Shown one piece after another: positions 25,501-37,278 of a stretch of DNA of 64,000 nt. The translations under genes were made by a program, and so were the position numbers. A model generated the notes under the pieces. It saw only the letters and a program-made list of their open reading frames with translations. It ran no database searches and was not told the origin of the DNA. Origin of the DNA: Gorsachius magnificus (Eukaryota; Chordata; Aves; Pelecaniformes; Ardeidae). Each line of letters starts with the position of its first letter. The first letter of the stretch is position 1. Where the stretch lies: NCBI GenBank assembly GCA_034008185.1, contig CM067086.1:31207007-31271006 (forward strand). Direction: 5' to 3'.

Positions 25501-28500
25501 AATTAAGGCAATCCTATCTGACTAAAAAAAACTGCAGAAGGGATCAAATAAACTTTGAAAAAGAATGGGTTTTTTGAAGTACAATAATTCAAAAGTTTCA
25601 TTTATTTCCATTGTTTGGACACTATTTTCATTTTGATACACCTTCTGCTGCAGTACATTAACCCGCAGCGTGAGCGATACCTGCAGAACCCAACTCACAT
25701 CCACAATAACGCATCCACACCTGCCTCACATGTGTCCTCAAACAAGTGGCCAGAGCTCCTTTAAGTTATATCCACAGAAAAAACCCAAAAGCATCAAGAA
25801 CACAGACCAGAGACCTAAAACTGAACTTTACAAAGACAGAAGGCAACCTACAGCGCAGAGATTAAGTAAAAGTTTGAGAAACAGAAACGATGATGAGAAC
25901 TAATTGTGAAGGAGTGTGAGTATATCCAGAAAGATTAGCTTCCAGTTTTCAAATCTAGCATGAAAAGTTAAGTTCTTGAAAAGGAAACTATTTAAAGTAT
26001 TAATAAATATGAAAAATATTTCTTAACTGAAGTAGTTACGTACCAACAGAGCAGCTAAAAAGTATGTACTTAAAATACCATAAAAATATACCTTGATCAT
26101 CACTCCTATATAGGAATTCCCATATAGACAGGCCAAAAAGTTGCACCCACATTTGTGAGAAACAGACTTGGTAGGTAACAAATAACTATACTGGGTTTTG
26201 AGTTGCCAGTAAGACACAGTGGTGTAACAACCCAGTGCGTAGTCTGAACAGATGCTGACTGATACTGAGAAGTGGCAGCAGTGAAGTGCTTTCTAGGGTA
26301 TTGATCCTAACAAATATTATTTTAGATCAACAGCCTAACTTCCAGCAGAGAGGCTGTACTAGCACATAATTCCTGCAGCTAATGATCAATAGCTAATCAG
26401 CAGAGGAGAAAATGAGCAGAGAGAAGCCTTTGGTGCATACAGAGAATTACCAGGTATCTTGAAATACCTGCGCAAAATGAAACATGTTGGCAACAAGAGT
26501 GGGGGTGAAAACAGCACTTTAGTAAAGACCACAGCATTTTTATGCATGAACTGGCAATGTAAGTAATTATCCATATCACCATTCAAACCGGAATGTAAGC
26601 AAGCACAGTTCAGTACTACAATATTTTGTAGTTAAAATCAGTTCACAAACAGTAGAAACTCCTGAAAAGACTCCTCTGCATTCTTAGAAGCTTTGAGAAA
26701 TTGTTACAGTCTTTTTCAAATGCTCCCATGCTGTCAGGTAAAAAGTTTATGACTGCAAAACTGAGGGATGCTACAAAAATGCAGAGCTCCTACAAACGGC
26801 TTGAAAAGCCTTGATTTGGGTAAGAGGAAGAAAAGATACAAAGATTCTTTCTTTTTTTTCCTTCTGGTTATAATTGCATTATGACTTGGTGATCCTTTTA
26901 AGCAACCTCATTTATCACACATTGCCAGCCTCTAGGAATGTGTTTTTTTGAGAACAGATCATCATGACAAGCATCTAAGAACTAACACGTTAAAAAGTCC
27001 AAATCAAACTTCAGGCTCATAAGCACTTGGCTTTAAAGTGGACTGATTTGTTTTCAACCCATACTCACTCCACTCTTCTCCATAAAAAGCCTTATTGGTA
27101 GAACTTGAATGAATATAATTAATCTTTTACCTTGTTAAACCTTTAATATATAACTGTGGGGATAAGATGAAGATGACAGGTCTTCTACTGTTAAAAATAT
27201 TTTAGTACAGTAAAATTACTTTTAAGTCAAATAATTACTTGAAATAACCACTTTTTACACAACCAAACCAAGCAGTAGATTGGGCTGTGCCACAGAAGTG
27301 CAATAGAGAAGTATTAAATTTGTAAAGCAAATGTTCATCACTAAGGAGCTCCTGTTATCAACAGGCTACATTTTTGGCCAGAGAACACAGTACTGTGGTA
27401 TGCAGCATGCTATGCATTGCTTCTCTCTCTCTGATGAAGTCATTAGCCTCAATAAAAATAAGACTTCTTAGCAGTATGGATTTCTCTTCACGATAGGGGT
27501 CCCTTCTGTGTCCCTTCTGTATCTTTTTACTTCATAAATAGAAAGAAAGTAAGGCATAGTCAACCATTAATGCAAGACTGAGAAAAATCTAGCGTGAAAC
27601 AATTCACAAGTTCATCTTCCATCTAAGAAGGGCATACATTTATTTTCAATAGTCTTCCCATTACCTCAAAAGCACAGTGTTATTTCCTTTTTCTCCAAAA
27701 TGAAGGGCCAGAGTTGATTCCTATATCCATAAAATATCTCATGGATTTAGATGTAATCCTCAGTAGAAAAAGCAAAACAGTCGAGCCCTAGAAATGCAAC
27801 CGGCACATACAAGTATGCATGCAGCATTAATAAATCAAGAATACCACGGAGTTTTTTGTGAGGCAGAGACAGAAACTTTAGTCAGTAGCTCTGATGACCT
27901 GCACAGCAGCTGGTTTGTACACTCCTAGCACACTCCTCTTCCCAGTCCGTACATCCATATCTCCTTTCCATCCCATGAAACACTCCGGCTATAACTAAGC
28001 CTGCAGGAGCACACTGCTCAGCCAAGCGAGGGGCAGCAACATCTGTGGCCACCCAGGATAGGTATGGTCTAGATTTTACCTAGCTGTTTCTCAGTTAACA
28101 TTTGGACTTGTCTCCTCTCCTTAACCATCAGTTTTCACAACAATTTACTCTATCCTAAGAGTTTTACACCTCTGTCAGGGACGGAAATCAGTACCCAGTT
28201 AACATGTTGGTGGATTTTTTTTTTTCCCCCTTTTGGAGTGAAGGAGGAGGGAAGGGATTGATGGATGGGCAAGGCTAGACACAAAAGCCTCACTTCCTTA
28301 GCAAATCCAGGCTAAACGTAGTCCCTTACAAAAGGTCCCCTCAAAAAACCAAAAGACTAGGGAAAGGATTTACATAGTACAAATTCTTATATGTTGACAA
28401 AGAACAGAAACTTCAAAAGGAATACTTGTCAAAAGACCCGGTCTAACAATGCCGAAAGGAAGGCTAGGAAATCTTTGCATGACGGGGCTGCTTTTCATGC

Positions 28501-31293
28501 CTTTAAAATGTGAAGCCACTAGTTGCTAATTGATAAGAGCGAAGGAGATCCCACCCAACACCTGCTACAGCAATTCGGTTTAATAGCAGTCCGTCACCAG
28601 CTTTGACAATTACTCCCACACTCCCCTGTGAGAGACTAATGGTTTGCTAAAAATAAAACTGAGATTAGCGTCTGCAGCAAGCTGCCTGAGAGATACGCTC
28701 TTTGACAGAAGTTGATATTCATCAACCTTGTGGTGTGCTGATGTCCGGACTTCACTTCAAAGGATTTAATCTTCTACCTAGAGATTCGGGTGCCTGGTTA
28801 AAATGGCAGCATGCAGTATTACTTTTTGTTCATTTTAGTATTTTCTATAGCCTGCAACTTAGCATGCAGTAATAATGCCCATACTTAGAATAATTCAGCA
28901 CCAGCATCAAGTCTTTGTGTACAGCAGCTGCTAAATGCTGAAGTTGTCAAGAAACACGAGATGACAGAGCAGAACCTAAAACCCCCCAAACGTACCAGCA
29001 ATTCATGACATTTTCCCCAGCATCTGAATCTTGCCTTTAGCAAGCAGACCAAGACTTACCGAGGCAGGATGGGAGGGAAGGATGAGGAAAGGAGCACAAA
29101 ATACCTTTTAATTTTTTTCCGAATAAGATACATAATATGGTTGTCAAAAACATCACTCAATGGCTTGTACGTAGGATGCAAGTAACTAAGACAGTATCAG
29201 TCTTCCAAGAGAATTGTTCTTACCTGTTTAAAATTAAAGCTGAATAGTCTTTAAGTAACTAACAGACCATAAAAGCAGCCAATATATAAGAGAAAATGTT
29301 TTAAAAACCAAGGTACTTAATTAATTCTGTAAGAAAAAGTCTAACTTTAAGATAAAAAAATACACAGATTTTAAGGTTTGCGTTATGTTAAATACTAAGA
29401 AAAGGATCTAAATTTACAGTGGGAAAACTCTCATCTTTTCTCAAACACAGAAGAAAAAATGCTCCATGTGATGAGTTAGATACTGTATACAAAAAACCCA
29501 ACCCACCCAAAGCCCATAAACAACCTTGAGCTTGTTTTATGGAGGCAAGCCAAATGAGCTCCATACTTCAAATCTACAAGATAGCTGGTCTACGGCACAC
29601 AGAGGAAACACTTTGCATTAATTACAGTTGTTCTTTTAAGAGAGTGGCCATCATACAGGATGGTTACTGCCCTATCTGGTCGAGTGCATTAGGATTAAGA
29701 AAAGACACCAAGAACTACAGGTCTGGATTTCCCCCTCAAAGATGATAACAAGGAAATTTCTGTCTGCCTAGGAAGATAAAAATAGCCAAAACTCCATTTG
29801 TTACTCTGCTGTATGAACAACTTAAATTTTAAAAAGAAAAGGAGACACCATGGATGAGACCCACTGGCAATAAATACATCTTCCTGTACAACTAGAATAC
29901 CACCAGATCATAGGTGGTGGTGTGAGAAGGTGAGATCAGACAGAAGACCTAAAGAAAACACAGGCAACTCCTTAAGAAGAGAAAGGAGGTTTTTTGGTGG
30001 TGAAGAGGGAAGAGACCTGCAGCCTAAAAGCTACCTCTTAACTCAGGCTCACTTCTGTGACACATTCACCTCCAACAGGTGATGTATAAATTAATGAGTG
30101 GTCCTACAGTATTTCACAGTTCTTCCCCTACCAGCCTTGAGATGTGATGCCCAACATCTTGATGTAATAATCATTGCTTGGGCAAAATATCCATCACTTT
30201 CAAGTCACATTTTCTCTAATGCCTTTTACTTAGTCTCATAGCTAGCAAATATTTTTAACTGTATCTCCAATATAAATATTTAATAGAAAAGTTTCAAAAA
30301 GTATCAGAAACAAGATAATTAATATTGAACATTAACGCATCATAGAGAGAGGATCTTTCATCACGGGCAAGCTTCAGTTGAAAGGCATAGAAAGGCATAG
30401 GTATTACGCGATAAGGATATTTAACCTATGCAGGTTTCAATCCCACAGAAACTATTAGGTTATTTATTTATACCTTAGCATTTACACTTAGGCAAGAGCC
30501 ACCAAATAAACTGCATTAGTATGATGCTAACACCTCTTGGCAGTGAGCCATTTATTGATTTCTCCAGCCTCCATTAAAACATCATCAAGTTGAAAACATG
30601 AACCACAGATTACATACGATTCTTGTGTAAGCTTGGCAGTAAACTGAAGAGGTAAAATAATCAAGTTTTAAAGCTAAATTTTATGTTTCATGATTTTCCT
30701 CTTCAAGTCCTTTCCATTAAAAGGACAAAGATGATTAAAAAAAAGGGGGCCCACCAGAACAACAGAAAACCGTGACTTAAATGGCCTGCAAGGCTAACAC
30801 TCATCTCTCTATAAAAACTCTCTAGAGAGTCGCTATGTAATCCCTATCGGGACAAACTACATTTTAGCGGAGTAGAAGTAGTAACTTAAGACCAAATTGG
30901 CAAATGTCACTGTTACAGCAGAAATTTCTTTTCAGAATAATGTGAAGAAAAATATTACCAGCTTGTTCACAACGAATGTCTCCCACATGATTATTTAGCA
31001 CACATGAAAAATAATTTGTTGATTCTAAAGCTTGTATTGATTCCAGATAATCTGCCTCTGCTTCTGCCTCATAAAATACTGATATGCGCAAAGAAATTCC
31101 CTTTATTGTATTTTACCACCATCCAAGAGGTGTCCCCAATCTCTGTTTTGCACAGAAAAGCAAATGGCTACAGACTATACCAATTTATATTCACTTCTGT
31201 ATAGAATACCACATTTTCTTTTCATCAACTGGGGCTCATTTTAGTATCTAACGCAGCATAACGTTTTTATTTCAAACTTGATTGCAAAATTAC
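22543..31293 (-). other. 5' intron of SIPA1L1, central repeat-free block
   Basis: Nearly 9 kb with no recognisable recent transposon. It is AT-rich with T-runs near 24590 and 24810 and a T/C run near 28220. About 28490-28900 is dense in homeodomain-like and other short regulatory-type motifs and may be a conserved non-coding element (see findings). An exact 11-base unit (gaaaggcatag) is tandemly repeated near 30389. No coding exon or RNA gene was recognised. Confidence 0.45.
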
Positions 31294-31706
31294 AGAACAA
31301 CAGGGATAAGCTTTTGGTGCAGGTACTGGATGGGCCAAGCAAGGTTGATGCACAGCTGGATCTGCTGTTCACAAACCAGCAAGACCTGGCTGGGGATGTG
31401 ATGCTCAATGGCTGTCATGGCCACAGTGACCACAAACAGATGTGGTTAAGAGCCTGAGGGGGCTGAGAAAGAAGAGTAGAAGAGCACGGGATCCTGGACT
31501 TTCAAAGAGATGACTTCAGCTTACTCAGGGAATGAGTAGGTGGGACCCCATAGGAAACAGAGAGACCATCCCTGGAGGTATTGAAAAGATGTGTAGATGC
31601 GATGCTTAGGGACATGGTTTAGTAGCGGGATGGCAGGGTTACGTTTAAGGTTGGACTCTATGATCTTGGAGGTCTCTTCCAACCTAAATGATTCCCTGAT
31701 TCTAAA
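31294..31706 (+). mobile_element. Rearranged old CR1 LINE fragment
   Basis: The left part encodes a diverged piece of the CR1 ORF2 endonuclease. Reading from about 31306 gives LDLLFTNQQDLAGDVM followed by GHSDHKQMW, including the SDH motif of the APE-type endonuclease. At about 31555 this joins directly to CR1 3'-terminal sequence (catccctggaggtattgaaa, then ttggactctatgatcttgga), ending in the tail gattccctgattct near 31706. The whole reverse-transcriptase region is missing between the two, so the copy carries a large internal deletion or arose by template jumping. It is antisense to SIPA1L1. Confidence 0.85.
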
Positions 31707-33272
31707 CAGGAAGTCCTGACTGAGCTCCAGGGCAAAACAGAACAGTATACAGGAGGCAGAAGCAGACAGAGGCTAGCAAGCAAGAACTGGGAAACACTGC
31801 CCAGGCACACAGGCAGTGTCAGGAAATTCATACATGGAACCCATCAGTAATTTAAGACATCTGAATAACTTGAGATGAAAACAGAATCACTGTAGTAAGT
31901 GAGATAAGAAATAACCCAAAATGCCAACAGAGCTAGAAGAATTTAAAAGCAAGTTTGTGTCTTGATCCTTCTTGCTAGCATTTCCTCCAGATTGCTTTTT
32001 TCCCCAGATTTGTTTTGTTCTTAAAAACATTGATGGAAACACAACAAGCAGCTTCCTACACTGGAGTTCCCAAATCTCAAACCATTGAATTATCTTCCCT
32101 CATTTCCCTTGGCCACCCAGATTTCAAGAATATTCCATACATCCAACATCACGCTGTAACTGTTCCCCTGACAGATGTGGATGTACAAAGATACTACACT
32201 AATCCACTTCAGAAACAGTTGACCAACAGGTATTATATCTCAAAGAATAAGGCTCAGAGAAACATTTTTTTCCTCTTCCCAAATTGATTATCCGGCCATT
32301 TGAAGACATGGATGTACCTTATTTCAGGCAAAAATCAAACACCCTAAAACTTGACTCCACCTTGTATTACTTACCTGTAGCAAAATATTAATGTTGAATA
32401 AAATAGATTTGCTTAAGAATATCCTAGAACGAAATGAAAAAAATGCACATTACCGTTTAACCTCAAAGTGACTGTAACTGACCCAAAAAGAGAAAATGTT
32501 CATTTGGACTTTGATGAGGAGCTGGAATTAGCTACCAATCAAGCTTGCTAAGAGGAAAACCCTAAAGTTCATAAGGAACTGGCATAGTAATTCAGAGAAA
32601 AAGAGGCACTGTGGCTGTTTAGATGCAATTTATTGGCAAGTTGCTAGAAAAACTATGTACACTTTTCTCTTTTTATAAAAGAAAAACAAAACCCAAACAA
32701 AAACAGAAAAGCCAGCCAAAACTGTTGCAATTACACTGGCAAATACGGCATAACTAAGTTTTCAGAGTGGGCTGGCAGCAATGAAAAACTTTATGTACAG
32801 CAGACTAATTTTAATTTTTAAAGCTGAAGATTACATGACTCAGCCTGTACTCATCATCCCTATATCATCACTCTGCTGCTGAAATGTCAGCTCCTCAGCT
32901 TCAGCACCTGGCAGAAATGGAAGGGCAACGTTTGCTTTCTTTCAAAACTTAGCATTTTGGCTTAAATTCTCAATAGCTGTGCTCTTTCTGGAAGTTTGAA
33001 GTTAAGCCAATGCAGCACTCTACCCACTACCAAGTCACACAAAGCAGAACAGATGTATTTCCTACCGTCACATTCTGCTCCATTCAGCTATGTGGCGGAT
33101 GCTCTACCTACCGTGAAGTCTGGTAATGCGCTGGGCTCCCTTCACCTTCACAAGGCAGTGCCAAAGACAAGAGTTCAGCATATAAACACAAGCATTTCCT
33201 CATCAGCAACAAAATGCTTAACTGTTGTTCAAGACAAGTACTCGCAGTTTCTACCCTAACATGCTAAAAGGC

Positions 33273-33288
33273 ACAGACAGACAGACAG
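33273..33288. repeat. (ACAG)4 microsatellite
   Basis: Four perfect copies of ACAG. Confidence 0.9.
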
Positions 33289-36220
33289 CATGCACTGGAA
33301 ACCAGAATAAATGGAGAAGTCCATTTCATCACTTCTTTTGGGGTAGGTATTTCAGACTGACAGTTTTCACTACTGGCTGAAAAGCTGTCAGGGAAATAAG
33401 TATTCAAGTTGCAATATATCACAATGCCACACAGGTATAAGCCCTAGTAACATCTCAGATGGTTTAACGCTTTGTTTTTTGAAAGACTGACAACAGACAT
33501 GAATTTTGTTGTCCTTTTTTTAGCCTCAATCCAGATTTATGCATTAATAAGCACTACACCACAAGTTCGCTTCAAAGTATAAAAACCAAAGTGCCATTCC
33601 TAAATATTTCACCATGTTTATCAATTCAATATTTTAGTTTCAGAATAAAAGCCATTAACAGAATTATCATATTGCTCCTGAGTGACTGAGGTTTTATTCT
33701 ACATATAATACACTTTCAAACATAAGCAGCAAAAGAAACTAAAAAAAAAAAAAAGCCCTCAGCATGCATTCAACAATTACCTTGTGTTGTTATGGTAACT
33801 AAATATCTCTGAAGCAGCAAGAACAAAAGGGGGGAAAAAATCCCACTGAAAAAAATCCTCCTATAAGTTCTGTAGAGATATATATTTTTTCTGCATTGTA
33901 GATTCAAATGAATGTGGTGCATTATTGCTCTAAGCATCACATCCCCCCCTGAGATGTAGGTAAACATTTTAAAATGCTGATGGAGATTCTGAAGCAAAAT
34001 TTGATTCCTCTACAAGGAGGATGGCTGCCCAAATCAGCTCTTCCATGAGACTATTAAATTCCCAAATCCAGGTGTCCTCTGTGAGGCTCCCAAGGAATCT
34101 CTTTGTGCAATTTCTCTGGAGCTGGAAAATTACAGAAAACCTTAGGATAAAGGGGGATAAACTATTCTCTTACAGGATACTAGACAGAAGAAAGAGAGAC
34201 AAGCCAAGACCTCTCTTCCTACCCTCTGCATCCTTGCTACCAAAACTTTTGGTGAAGTTATCCTGATAACTGATATCCAAGAAAACAGAAAACCTAATGA
34301 ACAAAATACAAAGCAAAGCATGAGTCTGTTTTACAAGAACTGGGATGAACTGTCAAGGAGATTTATTTGAATGTATCTATTTATCAACAGTTTATGGATG
34401 GGGACAGGAATTTATGGGTTTAAGCAACAACCATAGACTCAAATATTCTCTTTAGCCAACACAGAATTATTTTGAGAGTTTAAGCGGGCTGGGGGAATCC
34501 TTTTTTGGAATTAGAAGTCTTCAGTTTTAAGTTTAGTACCTCTAAAACAACTTTCAGAAAAGTTTTTCATTACAGAATTAATAATAAACATATTTGAGTG
34601 TCTACACATGAGGAAAGTTGCTCAATTTTCCTGCAGAGGAGAAATCAGGTTAATAGTACAGTCAATATTAGGAATCGGATAGAGAATCTGTGGTGACTGT
34701 ATCTGCGGGTATACTGATTCAACTCTTGAGAGCCTCTCTGGGTAAATGCAAACAAGTTTGGTTTTTGTTTTTTTTAAGTTCCTACTTCATTTTTTTTTTT
34801 TTTAAACTTACACCAAAAAAACCCGCTAAAGCCCCTGAGGTTCATTCTTGGAACTTGCTGGATCATTATCTGAAGTCAGTTGAAACACTTATGGGGCTGC
34901 AGTCAAGCACTTACAGTGGGGACTCTCAAACTTCTTAAGCAATGTCACTAACCTTGTGATAAATGCAATTGTAAATCATTTGTACTGTCTACCAAGTGCT
35001 GTCTTAACTACTTAACCTAGTTAACGTGCTTTACAAACTGGCAATATAATTCATCAGTGAGGGGAGGCAAAAAGCTGTAGTCTTTAAAATTTGCAGCATG
35101 TGCCGTTATCAAACGTACCCAGGATTTTAGTAAGGTTACGACATATTTGCAACTTATGCATTTCGTGATGTCACTCAATGACTTAACTACAGAGACATCA
35201 CTTTAGGTACAGCTCCAGTCAACTTTCTGGAAAGCACTTTGTATAATGTCAAGCACTGTAGATAAAGCATGCTATAGAAAGCGTATTTAACAATGAAAAA
35301 GGTAAGACAGCCTCTGTAATTGTGACCCTTAAGATACTTTAGCAACTGGAGCTCAGACAGAAAAATGCTAATGACAAATATAACCTTGAAACGTAAGAGA
35401 CAACTATTAATAGAAGGTTAAAGTCTCACTTTACATAATACACAAAATTGCAGTAAAGTCAAAGTTTGCCAACAGCAACAATGTACTTCAGAGCTCCATC
35501 TAGGCTGATGATGACAAGCATGAAAAATTCTCAGAATTTTTAAAGTATTTTGTATCTAGAAGAGTTTATTCTTCAGGCCCCTGAAAGCAGCATTTAATGA
35601 CAATCTGACATTATCAAATAGAAGTTTCTCCTGACCATTCATGGAACTACTGTAGTTTGTATTTTTTTTCTCCTCTCTTCCTGGAGACCACAGTGAAAAC
35701 ACAAGCCTTGTATCTTTGTGACACAACATCTGACCCAAATCCCAGTCAAACTGTACAAATTCTGGGGTACAGCCATTTTGCTAAACTCACCGAGATTACA
35801 AAACACTCACACTTTACATTCACTATGACACAAATTATTTTTCAAGGGGATGCCTGAGGAAAAGGATAGTGACTCAGGTGTGAGTAACAGCAGAGGTGCT
35901 GAGAGCCAAGCAAGGTTTATGAATACATTTACAAATATTTTTCAACCATGAGGTCTATCTTTTGGCCAAGATGATGTGTTACTGGACCCAGAACTGAAGG
36001 ACAGAAAGCATCAGATATTCTCTGTCTCTTGGGCTCACAAGATTACAAACACTGCCTTAGCTCTAAAGCCACACATACTCTTTGACCATTGACATATATA
36101 TACACACCTGTTTAGTCATCATTTCTCTGAAATTTTGTTAAAAACTACAAATTAGGCAGAGGTTTGGAAACCCTTTCAGATCTGCTAGATAGGGCCTTCT
36201 GTACTTTTTAAAAGTTACCC

Positions 36221-36239
36221 TTTTTTTTTTTTTTTTTTT
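36221..36239. repeat. T homopolymer, 19 bases
   Basis: Uninterrupted run of T, not attached to any recognisable retroposon. Confidence 0.9.
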
Positions 36240-37240
36240 GTAGGTCAGCCAGATTTCAAAAGGCACATTAAGCAAAGGATGGAGGGAAGCTAGCGTTTAA
36301 CTTGACACCAGTTTGGTGGTCCAGGCAGTTATATGCATATGAAATCACACAGGGTAAATTAAGGAAAGCTTACAGACTATTAAAGATTTAACTCTATCTA
36401 TTAAACTGTTACTCGGTAACCTTAATATACGTTCAAATTACTACTACTCACCCAAGCTCCCCAAAGACACAATCTTACAAATCAATTATTTTTAAAGAAC
36501 TAAGTTGGTTCTCACAGCTCTGAGAAACTGGTATACCAAGAAAGGGACTCCGAGCAATGAAATAGTTTCTGCCCATCACTGATTCATGGCAGATACCATC
36601 CTGCCTGTCGGCTTACAGCCAGTGCAGTTCCACATTACACACAAGTATTTTATAACCTCCCCAATCACTTGGAAAGGGATGGAATTTTTCATTTAATCAC
36701 ATATCAAACATGAGCTCTTTACTCCAACCATTTAATTTTTTTTCTTCAGCAAAACATTTACGATAAAGACCGTTTTCAAAAAGAAAAGTGATATTACAGT
36801 TTCATCACTATTACCTACTTCTCGGTACAACAACCATCAGCAAAAAAGGGTTAAGCCATTTAAACTCTGAACCACACCACATAGCTTTCCCCAAACCACT
36901 GGAGTTGGATTGAAAATTGAAACAGTACTAACATCAGCGAATCTTACTTTATCCCATTAAGTGATCAAGAAACCAAGACAACTCTAAAGAGATCATTAAA
37001 TTAATATCAGAGCATACAACTCAAGGGTATAAACAGATTTTTTGTTCAGGAAAGAAGTATTTAGTAAAACCCCAAAGGACTCCTGTATCAGATTAGGAGA
37101 GTCACTTCAGCTGCAATTCCCAGGTGACTCCTAAATTTTCTTAATTTGCTGGAATACTGTCATATAAATTTGAAGAGTGCTGTCCATTGCCTAATGCAAT
37201 GGAAGCTGAAAAAAGCCAAAGTTCAGCCACACTTGGCAGT

Positions 37241-37278
37241 CAAATATTAGTCAAATAATCAAATATTAGTCAAATAAT
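37241..37278. repeat. Perfect 19-bp tandem duplication
   Basis: The unit caaatattagtcaaataat occurs twice head to tail (37241-37259 and 37260-37278) with no mismatch, which suggests a recent duplication or polymerase slippage event. Confidence 0.92.

Noticed and set aside
19094..25688. Identical 15-mer gcgatacctgcagaa at 19094 and 25674
   Set aside because: One or a few 15-base matches are expected by chance in 64 kb, and flanking sequence does not extend the match.
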